The notes below the pieces were generated by a model that was given only the letters and a program-made list of their open reading frames with translations, was not told the origin of the DNA and made no database searches. Below, one piece after another: positions 18,046-26,342 of a stretch of 50,518 nucleotides of DNA (position 1 is its first letter; each line of letters begins with the position of its first letter). The stretch covers positions 1 to 50,518 of the forward strand of contig JAKAHZ010000007.1 in assembly GCA_021814615.1 (NCBI GenBank). Direction: 5' to 3'. A program made the position numbers and the translations under genes. The DNA is from Nitrospirota bacterium (GTDB lineage: Bacteria > Nitrospirota > UBA9217).

Positions 18046-18939
18046 TCAGTCACATTTGACGTCTTCTTTGCACAGGCCCTCATCGGGCGCGGGGTTGAAA
18101 AGCTGATCCGAAGGCGGCGCAAGGGGAAGCAGGCTCGGTGGAGCGCTTTGCACGGCCTTTTTGCCGGCCTTTGTCCCGGCGGCTCCCGGCTTCTTCTGCA
18201 CAGGGCTGTGCGCCGCGCTTCTGCAAGAGGCAAGATACTGGCGGATGGCTTCGGTGCCGGTCAGAAAGATCTTCTCGTAGGTCCCGTTCACCATGAGCGT
18301 GGGGACCTTGTCGATGCCAAGGTTCTTGAGCGTCGCCGCGTGCTCCATTACCTTCACGTGGGTCACCTCGAGCTTCTGCGCTTCGATCTCCCTCCGGATC
18401 TCGGTGCAGTGCTTGCAGTCCGGGCTGTAGAACAGCACCAGCCTATCCTGAACCGGCAGCGGCGTCCCGCCCGCAGGCAGGATCAGGAAGAGGAGGGAGA
18501 GGATGGCTCCGAGGGAGAGGAATCCGGCCAGCACGGCCGTACGGCCGGAGAAGAGGCGCAGGATGCCGAGCACCAGATAGATGCAGAGCACGCTCAGACA
18601 GAAGAGACAGAAGGCGTTCAGATGATACAGCTGGTATCCGGTCAGAAACCCCTCGCCTGCAAGCGCGGCGACGAGCAGCATATCGACAGCCTGCTCCCGC
18701 AGTTCATGTACCGTCTTCAAGCCGCGGAAGGAGAGCGCGAAGAGCACCGCCATCATGCCGAAGCCGATGGCGAGCATCGACGCGTCGCCGTACCGCGCGA
18801 CCTGCCCCACGACTTTGCATCCTTCGGTAGCGCAGATGCTCTTGCCGAAGGACTGCAGGATCGCTTCCAGGAGAATATAGAGGCTTCCCAGTCCGCTGAC
18901 GATTACGAAGAGAAGCGATGAGAGATATTTTCCGTTCAT
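18046..18939 (-). CDS. VKOR-family disulfide oxidoreductase fused to a thioredoxin-like domain
   Basis: Predicted inner-membrane enzyme that re-oxidises periplasmic dithiols using quinone, a functional analogue of DsbB. The 297 residues have an N-terminal TM, the loop cysteine pair C36/C41 (CATEGC), the active-site CLFC at 111-114, further TM helices to about residue 155, then a thioredoxin-like domain with CKHC at 175-178 and the cis-Pro segment KVPTLMVNG. The C-terminal 60 residues are a Lys/Ala/Pro-rich tail of unknown use. It begins three bases after icd ends. The fused domain suggests that electrons pass from a substrate through CKHC to the VKOR pair. Confidence 0.9.
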   Translation of the reverse strand: MNGKYLSSLLFVIVSGLGSLYILLEAILQSFGKSICATEGCKVVGQVARYGDASMLAIGFGMMAVLFALSFRGLKTVHELREQAVDMLLVAALAGEGFLTGYQLYHLNAFCLFCLSVLCIYLVLGILRLFSGRTAVLAGFLSLGAILSLLFLILPAGGTPLPVQDRLVLFYSPDCKHCTEIRREIEAQKLEVTHVKVMEHAATLKNLGIDKVPTLMVNGTYEKIFLTGTEAIRQYLASCRSAAHSPVQKKPGAAGTKAGKKAVQSAPPSLLPLAPPSDQLFNPAPDEGLCKEDVKCD

Positions 18940-18942
18940 ATG

Positions 18943-20142
18943 CTAGAGCTGTTTGGCCACCGTATCGATGAATTCCTCGGTAAGGGCGTACTTCGCCGGC
19001 CTCGGTTCGGCAATCACGGAGAGGTCCTTGGTCATGACGCCGCTCTCGATCGTCTTGATCACCGCAGCCTCGAGCCTCTTACAGAAGGCCACGACCTCGG
19101 GAGTATTGTCCAGCTCGCCGCGCCGGCTGATTGCGCCGGTCCAGGCGAAGATGGACGCCACGGAATTGGTGGACGTTGGATTGCCCTTCACGTGCTCGTA
19201 ATAGTGGCGCATCACCGTGCCGTGCGCGGCCTCGTATTCGTATTTGCCGTCAGGCGAGACCAGGACCGAGGTCATGAGCCCCAGGCTCCCGAAACCCGAG
19301 GCGATCATGTCGCTCATCACATCGCCGTCGTAGTTCATGCAGGCCCAGAGCATGCCGCCCGAGGCTTTCATCACCTGCGCTACTGCGTCGTCGATCAGCA
19401 TGTAGCGGTAGGAGATGCCGGCAGTCTCGAACTGGGCCTTGGCTCGGGCCGTCTCGTCAGCAAAGATATCGCGGAAGAAGCCGTGGTACTGCTTCGATAT
19501 CGTGTCCTTGGCCCCGAACCAGAGGTCCGCTTTCTCGGCCACGGCGTACTGGATGCAGGCCTTGGCGAAGCTCCGGATCGATTTCTCCGTGTTGTGCATG
19601 CCCATGATCACGCCGGGCCCCTTGAACTCGTGGATTGCCACGGTCTGGGGCGCCCCGCCGCCTGCGGGCGTGAAGACGATCTCCGCCTTGCCCGGACCGG
19701 TCACGACGAGCTCGCTGTTCTTGTAGATGTCGCCGTAGGCGTGGCGGCCGATCATGATCGGTTTCGTCCAGGAGCGCACCGCCGGCGGGATGTTCTTGAT
19801 GATGATGGGCTTCCGGAAGACCGTGCCGTCCAGAATCGAGCGGATCGTACCGTTCGGGCTGGCCCACTGCTTCTTGAGATTGTACTCTTTCACGCGCGCG
19901 GCGTTCGGCGTGATGGTCGCGCATTTGACGCCCACGCCGTACTGCTTGATCGCCTCGGCAGCCTCGAAGGTCACCTTGTCGTCCGTGGTGTCGCGGACCT
20001 TGACGTGCAGATCGAAATATTTGAGATCGACATCGAGATAGGGCAGGATGAGCTTGTCCTTGATCATCTTCCAGATGACCCGGGTCATCTCGTCTCCATC
20101 CATCTCCACGATGGGGTTCTTTACCTTGATCGCCACGCGCAT
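18943..20142 (-). CDS. icd: NADP-dependent isocitrate dehydrogenase, eukaryotic-type subfamily
   Basis: Oxidatively decarboxylates isocitrate to 2-oxoglutarate in the TCA cycle, making NADPH. The 399 residues follow the homodimeric type II pattern: [20 protein letters not shown] at the start, the substrate loop [32 protein letters not shown], the metal ligands in LIDDAVAQV and YDGDVMSD, and the NADP segment [14 protein letters not shown]. This subfamily is close to mitochondrial and cytosolic IDHs and distinct from E. coli Icd. AAGGAGG precedes the ATG. The gene has a near-consensus promoter and a 7-bp stem in its leader (20163-20187), and is followed by the VKOR gene. Confidence 0.97.
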   Translation of the reverse strand: MRVAIKVKNPIVEMDGDEMTRVIWKMIKDKLILPYLDVDLKYFDLHVKVRDTTDDKVTFEAAEAIKQYGVGVKCATITPNAARVKEYNLKKQWASPNGTIRSILDGTVFRKPIIIKNIPPAVRSWTKPIMIGRHAYGDIYKNSELVVTGPGKAEIVFTPAGGGAPQTVAIHEFKGPGVIMGMHNTEKSIRSFAKACIQYAVAEKADLWFGAKDTISKQYHGFFRDIFADETARAKAQFETAGISYRYMLIDDAVAQVMKASGGMLWACMNYDGDVMSDMIASGFGSLGLMTSVLVSPDGKYEYEAAHGTVMRHYYEHVKGNPTSTNSVASIFAWTGAISRRGELDNTPEVVAFCKRLEAAVIKTIESGVMTKDLSVIAEPRPAKYALTEEFIDTVAKQL

Positions 20143-20162
20143 GGCCTCCTTGGCTTGTCGGA

Positions 20163-20225
20163 AACCCGGTCAGCATCGATCCGGGTTGGAGGATGAATAT
20201 TAAAGCCTTGTTCGGGGATTGTCAA
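20163..20225 (-). promoter_or_regulatory. Near-consensus promoter and leader hairpin of icd
   Basis: Minus strand: TTGACA (20220-20225), 17 bases, TAATAT (20197-20202). The transcript would start about 45-50 bases before icd. The leader contains AACCCGG and CCGGGTT, a perfect 7-bp stem with an 11-base loop, before the ribosome binding site. No T-run follows, so it is not a terminator. Confidence 0.85.
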
Positions 20226-20277
20226 TGATGGTTGAGAGAAACTGAGGGTGGGCGAGGATGTAAGCTTGAAGAGCGAG

Positions 20278-20394
20278 CTAACGCGCGCGTGAGGAGGTCT
20301 TGATGACGGCATCGACCACGATGCCGTCTTTCAATACGATTTGCGACGTATTGGAATCCCCGAACCGGATAGGTTCGGCGCGTGATTGTTGAGG
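20278..20394 (-). other. Spacer with three tandem hairpins and a short relic-like reading frame
   Basis: Between icd and the RluA-like gene, three perfect inverted repeats follow each other: 20305-20328 (10-bp arms, 4-base loop), 20333-20352 (6-bp arms) and 20360-20378 (7-bp arms). A minus frame of 38 codons without a good start contains FGDSNTSQIVLKDGIVVDA, which looks protein-like and may be the end of a lost gene. On the plus strand a 29-codon frame begins after GAGGAGG. I cannot tell whether any of these is functional. Confidence 0.35.
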
Positions 20395-20480
20395 TCATCA
20401 GGTGGTTGCTTCATTCATTATCCCGTTTACTTTGCCTCAGGGTATTTCTTGCTGCAGGGAGCTTCCCGAATCCCCGGCGT

Positions 20481-21434
20481 TCACGCTTCCTTCCGCAGGA
20501 TCGCCGGCGGTTCGCAGGAGATCGTCATCTTCCTGCCGTCGGCCGGATGGCGGAATGTCAGTTCAAGCGCGTGCAGATGGTACCCGGGGTCGCCGGGCAG
20601 TGCACGCGTGCCGATCACGGGGACACCTCCGGTGCCGTAGAGCGGATCACCCACCAGCGGATGTCCTGTCGAAGCCAGATGGATCCGTATTTGGTGCGGC
20701 CTGCCGGTCTCGATCACGACATCGCAGAGGAACGAACCCTGCCGCTGTTCCAGCACCGTGACACGGGACCGGGCGCGTTTTCCGTCCGGAGAGGCGGCAT
20801 GGACTGTGCCGAGCAGCTCATGGGGGACCGGCCCGATAGGCAGATCGATCGTCATTGCATACTTCTCCGGAGAGCCGCTCGCGAGAGCGCGGTAGCGCTT
20901 CACCATCCCATTCCCTGACCACTGCCGTATCAGCTCCCTCCGGGCTCCCTGATTTCTGCTGAAGAGCACGATGCCTGATGTCCACCGTCCCAGCCGGTGC
21001 AGAGGCGCGGCATTGGGCGCAGAGGCGCTCACCAGCGACAACAGCGTGTTCTGCAGGAAGTTCGCGCCAGGCAGAGTGGGCAGTCCGGCCGGCTTGACCA
21101 CGGCAAGCAGGTCATCGTCCTCGTAGAGGATTGAGAACAATCGCGGAGCGTCGGGCTCGATCCATGGAGGTCGCTGCCAGATCAGCTCGCTTCCTCTCTT
21201 CAGGACCTCATCTGCCTTTCCGGCCCGGCCGTCGATCAGCACCTGCCCTGCTGCGATGCGCTCTTTCCACTCTTGTTCCGTGGAATGTGCGTAGCAATGG
21301 ACGAGATAGGCGGTCACTGTCCGGCCCTCGGCATCTGGACCGAGCTGTTCGCGGTATTCGCAGCCGTCGTTCAGGATCGGGCCGGCAGCAGGACCCGGTC
21401 GTTCAACCAAGAGTGAAGTGCGGGGATCGGTCAT
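20481..21434 (-). CDS. RluA-family pseudouridine synthase-like protein with altered catalytic motif
   Basis: 317 residues. It has an N-terminal S4-like segment (LVHCYAHSTEQEWKERIAAG) and the RluA-type catalytic domain with YEDDDLLAVVKPAGLP, HRLGRWTSGIVLFS and TGRPHQIRIHLASTGHPLVGD. The family motif HRLDxxTSG supplies the catalytic Asp; here the DNA encodes Gly at that place (residue 149). The other conserved blocks are intact, so the protein may bind RNA without isomerising uridine, or belong to a subgroup with a shifted active site. A GTG one codon earlier is possible; I use the ATG in the TGATG overlap with trmO. rRNA or tRNA specificity cannot be read from the sequence. Confidence 0.85.
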   Translation of the reverse strand: MTDPRTSLLVERPGPAAGPILNDGCEYREQLGPDAEGRTVTAYLVHCYAHSTEQEWKERIAAGQVLIDGRAGKADEVLKRGSELIWQRPPWIEPDAPRLFSILYEDDDLLAVVKPAGLPTLPGANFLQNTLLSLVSASAPNAAPLHRLGRWTSGIVLFSRNQGARRELIRQWSGNGMVKRYRALASGSPEKYAMTIDLPIGPVPHELLGTVHAASPDGKRARSRVTVLEQRQGSFLCDVVIETGRPHQIRIHLASTGHPLVGDPLYGTGGVPVIGTRALPGDPGYHLHALELTFRHPADGRKMTISCEPPAILRKEA

Positions 21435-21847
21435 CACGCGTCCCTATCCCTGGGCATGGCGGACTTGATGTCAACGACCGGCGTCCCATCGAGAGCTTCG
21501 AGCGGACCGACTTTGAGTCGCGTGCCTTCGATTGCAAGCACTTTCACGCGATGGATGCCGAGCGGGTTCGGGCGGTGAGGTGACCGGGTCCCGAAGACGC
21601 CGGTCAGGGGAAGGTTCTTGTTGCCGCGGGGATGCACTTGCAGCATGTCTCGCGAGGCCTGATGCAGCCAGGTGATCACGATGATCTCGCTGCCCACCTT
21701 CACACCCTCCAGACCGGCGGTATAGGCGGCATCAAGCTCGATCCAGGCATCAGGCGCGCCTTCGTGGCCCTGCTTGGGCGCATCTTCGAGGCGCTTAAGG
21801 TAGGAGCGAACGATGCCGATCGGAGTGAGTGTATAGTCGATACTCAT
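21434..21847 (-). CDS. trmO: tRNA (N6-threonylcarbamoyladenosine(37)-N6)-methyltransferase, TsaA/YaeB family
   Basis: Adds a methyl group from S-adenosylmethionine to t6A37 in certain tRNAs. The 137 residues contain the family landmarks PIGIVRSYLKRLEDAPKQG, the GSEIIVITWLHQASRD segment and the SAM/tRNA-binding RSPHRPNPLGIHRVKVL, and lack the extra C-terminal domain of the E. coli protein, as many bacterial and archaeal homologues do. It overlaps the following RluA-like gene by one base, which suggests a small RNA-modification operon. No convincing promoter is visible in the 216-base spacer upstream. Confidence 0.92.
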   Translation of the reverse strand: MSIDYTLTPIGIVRSYLKRLEDAPKQGHEGAPDAWIELDAAYTAGLEGVKVGSEIIVITWLHQASRDMLQVHPRGNKNLPLTGVFGTRSPHRPNPLGIHRVKVLAIEGTRLKVGPLEALDGTPVVDIKSAMPRDRDA

Positions 21848-21987
21848 AGAGAATACTCTTGAAGAACTGCAGCCTGCGTTTCAGTAATGAATAGCAATGA
21901 CAGCCGCGATTCTTGCCCGAGCGAAGGGAGGGGAAGAATGCGGCGGTCAGAAGCGGCCCGCTTGCGGGTGGTCTCTCTGGACTGCCT

Positions 21988-22016
21988 GGTTCTCCCGGCG
22001 GTTCGTGCCGGGATGA
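21988..22016. repeat. REP-like palindromic unit
   Basis: TCCCGGC and GCCGGGA form a perfect 7-bp stem with a 7-base loop, ending in GGGATGAC. The same ending and layout occur in the doublet near 26.1 kb. It lies in the spacer between trmO and the DUF4424-like gene. Confidence 0.5.
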
Positions 22017-22063
22017 CAGTCCCCGCGCCGCAGTGCGCGGGACTCGAACGACTTGTTAACACA

Positions 22064-23098
22064 TCAATCAAATGACCCGTTTGTATCTTTATCGTCAAAC
22101 TGACCCGGTTTCATATGATCTTCCTCAAGTTTCGATAGCCACGCAATATAATCTAAGTGTTCCTTCGACATTTTTTGCTCTGAGAATGAGGCCTTTTCTT
22201 CATAGCGGGAGCCGGGATAATAAAACTGGGCTCGAATAAATGGATTTTTGAAAGGATAACCGTATGATGCAAATACTTTGTTCTTCGCGTATCTCAATTG
22301 AGAGGATGGCATGATTCCGTGAAATTTCTTTATTTCGATCATATCCTGAGATACAGGTCGCGAAATCAACGGGAACCGAGAGCTCCCACCTTGCAAAAGA
22401 AAGTCGTTTTTCGGTTTAAAGTTCTTTATATTCCAAGAAAGAACTAGCACATCTCCAATTAATTCCGCTTTCTGTTCTCGCGGTAGCGTGCCAATCAATT
22501 CTTTAGCGTTTGATGTCTTTGTTTTAAAGATCATGTAATAATCTTCAATTACACTTTTCCAATGACCACCCGTTCTGAGGATGTACTTAAGATTCAAACC
22601 GCCCATCGAATCTGATATGCCTCCAACATCATAAGTATGTTTTATTTGTTTTGTTTCGCCGCGTTTGAATTCTACTGAATATGTGAATACCAACTTAGAA
22701 AAGTGCGAGTCTTTTATTCCGGGATTCGGAATGCCTTCCTTTTTCGAAATCGCTACCTCTTGCCCATTAACCCAAGTGCGGAAATGCGTATCAATTTCAA
22801 TTTGCTCACCCTCTATATCATCAACGAGCACGGGAAAACCCATTTGAAGTACGGTATCTCCTCCGTGATTCTTGAATGTCATATCGACATCAAAACCGAA
22901 ATTGTTGCGCTTGCTGTGACCGAAGGCTTTGTTGTCCGTGATTGTTATTGTTTCCGCGACAAGTTGAACTTCGGATGATTTAGTGGGAAATACTTGGTAC
23001 CCGTTGCCTTCATATACACTGTCATCCGCATACGAGTTTTGTAGTGGTACACAGCTAAAAAGAAAGAGGACCAGAAAAGAGAAAAGGCATCTCGTCAT
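22064..23098 (-). CDS. Secreted protein, DUF4424-like domain plus YARHG-like C terminus
   Basis: 344 residues with an N-terminal signal sequence MTRCLFSFLVLFLFSCVPLQ, either a lipoprotein (Cys16) or cleaved after NSYA. Residues about 35-220 resemble the beta-rich DUF4424 family (VAETITITDN, then FDVDMTFKNHGGD). Near the C terminus RYAKNKVFASYGYPFKNP matches the YARHG pattern of envelope proteins. The reaction, if any, is unknown. GGAGGT lies eight bases before this ATG, which is why I reject the longer frame starting 35 codons upstream. The gene is clearly AT-richer than its neighbours and is flanked by repeats on both sides, suggesting recent acquisition. The 491-base spacer upstream holds repeats and no gene. 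Confidence 0.75.
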   Translation of the reverse strand: MTRCLFSFLVLFLFSCVPLQNSYADDSVYEGNGYQVFPTKSSEVQLVAETITITDNKAFGHSKRNNFGFDVDMTFKNHGGDTVLQMGFPVLVDDIEGEQIEIDTHFRTWVNGQEVAISKKEGIPNPGIKDSHFSKLVFTYSVEFKRGETKQIKHTYDVGGISDSMGGLNLKYILRTGGHWKSVIEDYYMIFKTKTSNAKELIGTLPREQKAELIGDVLVLSWNIKNFKPKNDFLLQGGSSRFPLISRPVSQDMIEIKKFHGIMPSSQLRYAKNKVFASYGYPFKNPFIRAQFYYPGSRYEEKASFSEQKMSKEHLDYIAWLSKLEEDHMKPGQFDDKDTNGSFD

Positions 23099-23433
23099 GT
23101 CCGATGACCTCCATTTAGTGATCCGCAACAGGTTAACCAATAATTGAACGATTTTTCCCGACTTTGTCGTGATTAGCTCGCTAAATCCATCGATAAAGAA
23201 CAAGGCATCAGAACAACATCTTGATATTGCTAAAAATGTAATGTCGGATAATATTCCGTAGGAATACTTGAGGACATCTCCTCATCTCCGAAATTATCGT
23301 TATCCTGTCTTACGAAATGATGATCTTTACGTTCTGCTTTCTTGCGCGAGAATACCGAAATCCTGACGGGAAGTCAATGAAACAGATTGCTTCGGAAGGT
23401 TGGCTTGCGGGACAAAATGAGTATTTATGCTGC

Positions 23434-23485
23434 CTTTGCGAGTCCCCGTTTTTCACGAGGATAGACTCCGCGAAGAAACTCGTAG
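23434..23485. repeat. 52-base dispersed repeat, copy 1
   Basis: Starts CTTTGCGAGTCCCCG and ends AAACTCGTAG. An inverted copy at 31141-31192 matches it except for one substitution and two single-base indels. It lies in the non-coding spacer between the DUF4424-like gene and the second MCP. Confidence 0.85.
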
Positions 23486-23524
23486 TCAATGTCATCACCC
23501 ACGGGATTGCCGCGCAGCAAAGAT

Positions 23525-23557
23525 TTCTTCAGTGTCCTCAGTGTCTCCGTGGTAATA
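23525..23557. repeat. CTTCGTGTCTTCGTGGT-type dispersed repeat, copy 1
   Basis: Reads CTTCAGTGTCCTCAGTGTC followed by TCCGTGGTAATAA. Related copies occur near 26.3, 35.0, 35.1, 44.0 and 46.0 kb, always in spacers. It lies about 30 bases from the stop codon of the second MCP. Confidence 0.6.
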
Positions 23558-23589
23558 ATCGCCTATTTGCGACTTTAATTGTAGTCGTT

Positions 23590-25080
23590 TCACTGTATCA
23601 GCGCGGCGCTCGCCCGGGATGCCGGCAGGCTGCGGCCCGATTGATCCACGCGGAAGAATTCGATCGTTTCCTGCAGCTGCGCTGCCTGCGATTCGAGCGC
23701 GGCCGCAGTCGTGGCGATCTCCTGCGCCGTGTTGGCGTTCTGCTGGATCACTTCGTTCAACTGCAGGATGGCCGTATTGATTTGATCCGCGCCGGTTGCC
23801 TGTTCGTTGCTTGCCGCCGCGATCTCCTGGACCATCTCCGCGGTGCGCTGGATGTCGGGGACGAGCTTCTCGAGCATTTCCCCGGCGAACTCCGCCACTT
23901 CGACGCTCGTTGACGAGATCTCGCTGATCTCCACCGCGGCGTTCTTGCTCCGTTCCGCAAGCTTGCGCACCTCTCCCGCCACAACGGCAAAGCCCTTGCC
24001 GCTTTCGCCCGCCCGCGCCGCCTCGATCGCCGCATTCAACGCCAGGAGGTTCGTCTGGCGGGCGATCTCCTCGATGATCGATATCTTGGTTGCGATCTGC
24101 TGCATGGCAGCCACGGCGTTGGACACGGATTTGCGGCCGTCGAGAGCGCGTTTCGACGACTCGGCCGCAATTTTCTGCGTGCGCTGCGCGTTCTCCGCGT
24201 TCTGTTTGATCATCGAGGTCATCTGTTCGATGGACGCGGACGCTTCTTCCGCCGAGGTTGCCTGCGTCCCTGCGCCTTCAGTCATGCGCTCCGACCCCTC
24301 TGCGAGCTGGTGGCTTTCCGCTTTCACCGTGTTGACGGCCTGTTTCACGTCCGCAACAACCCGCATTATGTTTCCGGTCATGGTTTCCATCGCGTTGCTC
24401 AGCTTTCCCGCCTCGTCCACGCTCTTCGATCCCGCGGCGACGGTCAGATCCCCCTTGGCGATCTCCGCCGCAACAGCAGTCAGTTTCTTCAGGGGCTTCA
24501 CCACGATCCTGCCTGATCCCGCATAGATCGCGCCGCCGACAAAAATGCCGGTGATAATGTTCACAATGAACACGAAGAGGATCGTCGTGTTCATCTGCTC
24601 GCGCACGACCCGCTCGGACATGCCGATCGTGATGTTGCCGCGGGCGCCGGTACCCATAGTAACGGGAGCGGATACTTCGATCATCGTCAGCTTCTGCCGC
24701 AGGGCTTTCATCGCATCGGAGGCCGCATCCCGTTCCCGTCCGGCAAGGATGGGCTTCACCTCGGGAGAGGCAAGGTTGAAGCTCGCGCCATTCGTTGTCA
24801 GCACTTGTCCCTTGTCGTCCTGCACGACGCAGAACAGCACATCCGCATCGTTCTTGATCTCACTTACGAGCGCGTCGAGCTTCGCCGTTTCCCGCTGCCG
24901 GACAGCCTCTCCTGCCACGCCTGCCAGCGCATCGGCGAATCCCTGCCCCTTCGACACCAGCGACTGGTGCAGAACCGAGCGCGTCTTCATGGTGATAGCG
25001 ATGCTGGACCCCAGGATGCCGACAACGCAGACCGCGGCAACGATGGCAAGAAACTTCATGCTGATGCTCTGCCTGAACAT
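23590..25080 (-). CDS. Methyl-accepting chemotaxis protein (second receptor)
   Basis: 496 residues: TM1 about 9-31, a periplasmic sensor of about 130 residues ([18 protein letters not shown]), TM2 about 165-188, HAMP, and a signalling domain with the intact tip [20 protein letters not shown]. No C-terminal pentapeptide for CheR docking is present. The gene stands alone between repeat-rich spacers, 5 kb from the chemosensory cluster and with its own promoter. It could feed that pathway or another array elsewhere. Its sensor has the same single-Cache-like pattern as the cluster MCP but little sequence in common, so it probably senses a different ligand. Confidence 0.93.
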   Translation of the reverse strand: MFRQSISMKFLAIVAAVCVVGILGSSIAITMKTRSVLHQSLVSKGQGFADALAGVAGEAVRQRETAKLDALVSEIKNDADVLFCVVQDDKGQVLTTNGASFNLASPEVKPILAGRERDAASDAMKALRQKLTMIEVSAPVTMGTGARGNITIGMSERVVREQMNTTILFVFIVNIITGIFVGGAIYAGSGRIVVKPLKKLTAVAAEIAKGDLTVAAGSKSVDEAGKLSNAMETMTGNIMRVVADVKQAVNTVKAESHQLAEGSERMTEGAGTQATSAEEASASIEQMTSMIKQNAENAQRTQKIAAESSKRALDGRKSVSNAVAAMQQIATKISIIEEIARQTNLLALNAAIEAARAGESGKGFAVVAGEVRKLAERSKNAAVEISEISSTSVEVAEFAGEMLEKLVPDIQRTAEMVQEIAAASNEQATGADQINTAILQLNEVIQQNANTAQEIATTAAALESQAAQLQETIEFFRVDQSGRSLPASRASAALIQ

Positions 25081-25175
25081 GAATGGATCCTCCTGCCGTT
25101 TCTCCTCCCCTTCGAGATACGCCAGCTACACATAGTTGCAAAAAAGTCAAGTTTTCCCTACGATGTTGACGCCAG

Positions 25176-25202
25176 AATATAGGATTATTTCGAGGATGTC
25201 AA
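25176..25202 (-). promoter_or_regulatory. Candidate promoter of the second MCP gene
   Basis: Minus strand: TTGACA and TATATT separated by 15 bases, shorter than optimal, about 95 bases before the start codon. The same spacer also lies between this gene and smr. Weak call. Confidence 0.4.
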
Positions 25203-25251
25203 TGATTGAAAATAAAGTTGCAGCGAAAAATAGTTGGAAGCACGGTGACCG

Positions 25252-25926
25252 CTAAAGATGGCGCAGGAAAACCACGTACGCGCCGGAGCCGCCTTTGTCG
25301 CGCGGAGCGGGATGGAATTCGGCAACGGACTTCTTTCCCCTGGTGCGAAGCCATTCGGCCACCGCGCCTTGCAGTACCGGACCTTCCGGGGAGTTGGTCC
25401 CCTTGCCCGTGATGACCAGAACCGCCTGATGGCCCCTGGCTTGCGCTGTGGAGATGAAATAGTCCAGCCTTCGTAAAGCCTCTTCGCGGACGAACCCGTG
25501 CAGGTCAATCTCCTGCGTGATGCGGAGCGTGCCGCGCTTCACCTGTTTCATCCGGCTTGACGGCGAACGACGCTCTTCCTCGTCCGGGGATTCGGCTGCC
25601 CGCTGCCGGCCGAACGACGCCGCGCCGATGGACTGCATGGCCTGGTGGAAAAGCGAGTCGTCCTCGTGCTCGAGCGATGGCTTTGACGCCGGCGCTTTCC
25701 GTTGAGGCTCTTCGGCAATATCGATCTCTTCCTCGTCCTCGATACGTTTCGCGCCGCTCATTGCCCGCTGAAAGAGCTCATCATCGTCAATCGAACCTGC
25801 AGCGGGCTCGGCGCGCTTAGCGGGGACAGCAGCAACCGTCGCCTTGGCCTTCATGCCTTTCAGCGCGTTGAAGGCATTGTTCCGGAAGTCGCCTTCGGGC
25901 TTTTCTGTCTTTTTCTTATTGCTCAT
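25252..25926 (-). CDS. Smr-domain protein (MutS2 C-terminal type)
   Basis: 224 residues. The first 135 are charged and low in predicted structure, with acidic runs such as EDEEEIDIAEE. The Smr domain follows, with DLHGFVREEALRRLDYFI, VLVITGKGTNS and a C-terminal AYVVFLRHL. Smr domains nick DNA or, in ribosome rescue factors such as SmrB, cleave mRNA between collided ribosomes. The DLHG and GKG motifs are both present, so nuclease activity is plausible. I start at MSNKKKTEK because the 40 upstream codons of the longer frame are repeat-derived. No good ribosome binding site precedes it. It stands alone. Confidence 0.85.
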   Translation of the reverse strand: MSNKKKTEKPEGDFRNNAFNALKGMKAKATVAAVPAKRAEPAAGSIDDDELFQRAMSGAKRIEDEEEIDIAEEPQRKAPASKPSLEHEDDSLFHQAMQSIGAASFGRQRAAESPDEEERRSPSSRMKQVKRGTLRITQEIDLHGFVREEALRRLDYFISTAQARGHQAVLVITGKGTNSPEGPVLQGAVAEWLRTRGKKSVAEFHPAPRDKGGSGAYVVFLRHL

Positions 25927-25990
25927 GGATACAAAAGAAGAACAGGATCGAGGAGACACGGATGAACGCAGATGAATGTGGACAAGACAA

Positions 25991-26330
25991 CTACGAGATT
26001 GCTTCGCTTCGCTCGCAAGGACAGAATCTATTGAGGACTCGTTCACATTCCTGCGTGATTTATTGCGCCTCAGCCGTGTGAGAGGAAAGCGTCTATCTTG
26101 TCATTCCCGCAATCACTCCAAGCGGGGATCCAGAACCATAGTTCTCATACCGAGATCCCCGATTGAGGCGCTCGGGGATGACGATCGTGGCTTTCTTTGC
26201 GGTCTTTGCGAGAACGACGGTCTTACCTTTCCTCCAAGGCGGTTGAAACCACCCCTGCCCCCATCATTCCCACTACGAAGTTCTCCTTCATCTCTATTCT
26301 TCGCGACCTTCGTGTCTTCGTGGTAAAATC
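25991..26330. repeat. Repeat-filled spacer: REP-like doublet plus two other repeat families
   Basis: The 416-base gap between smr and the HD-GYP gene has no gene. 25991-26024 (CTACGAGATTGCTTCGC) matches, inverted, part of the MITE-like element at 31.1 kb. 26099-26182 is a head-to-head pair of REP-like hairpins, TCCCGC...GCGGGGA and ATCCCCG...CGGGGAT, each ending in the TCATTCCC/GGGATGAC signature. 26298-26330 is a copy of the CTTCGTGTCTTCGTGGT family. Confidence 0.65.
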
Positions 26331-26342
26331 ACTCGGTCTTGT

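Noticed and set aside
23310-23498. Minus-strand frame of 62 codons in the repeat-filled spacer
   Set aside because: It consists mainly of the 52-base repeat and its flanks; the same repeat is non-coding at 31.1 kb.
24545-25135. Plus-strand frame opposite the second MCP gene
   Set aside because: Shadow frame; the MCP on the minus strand has clear TM, HAMP and signalling motifs.
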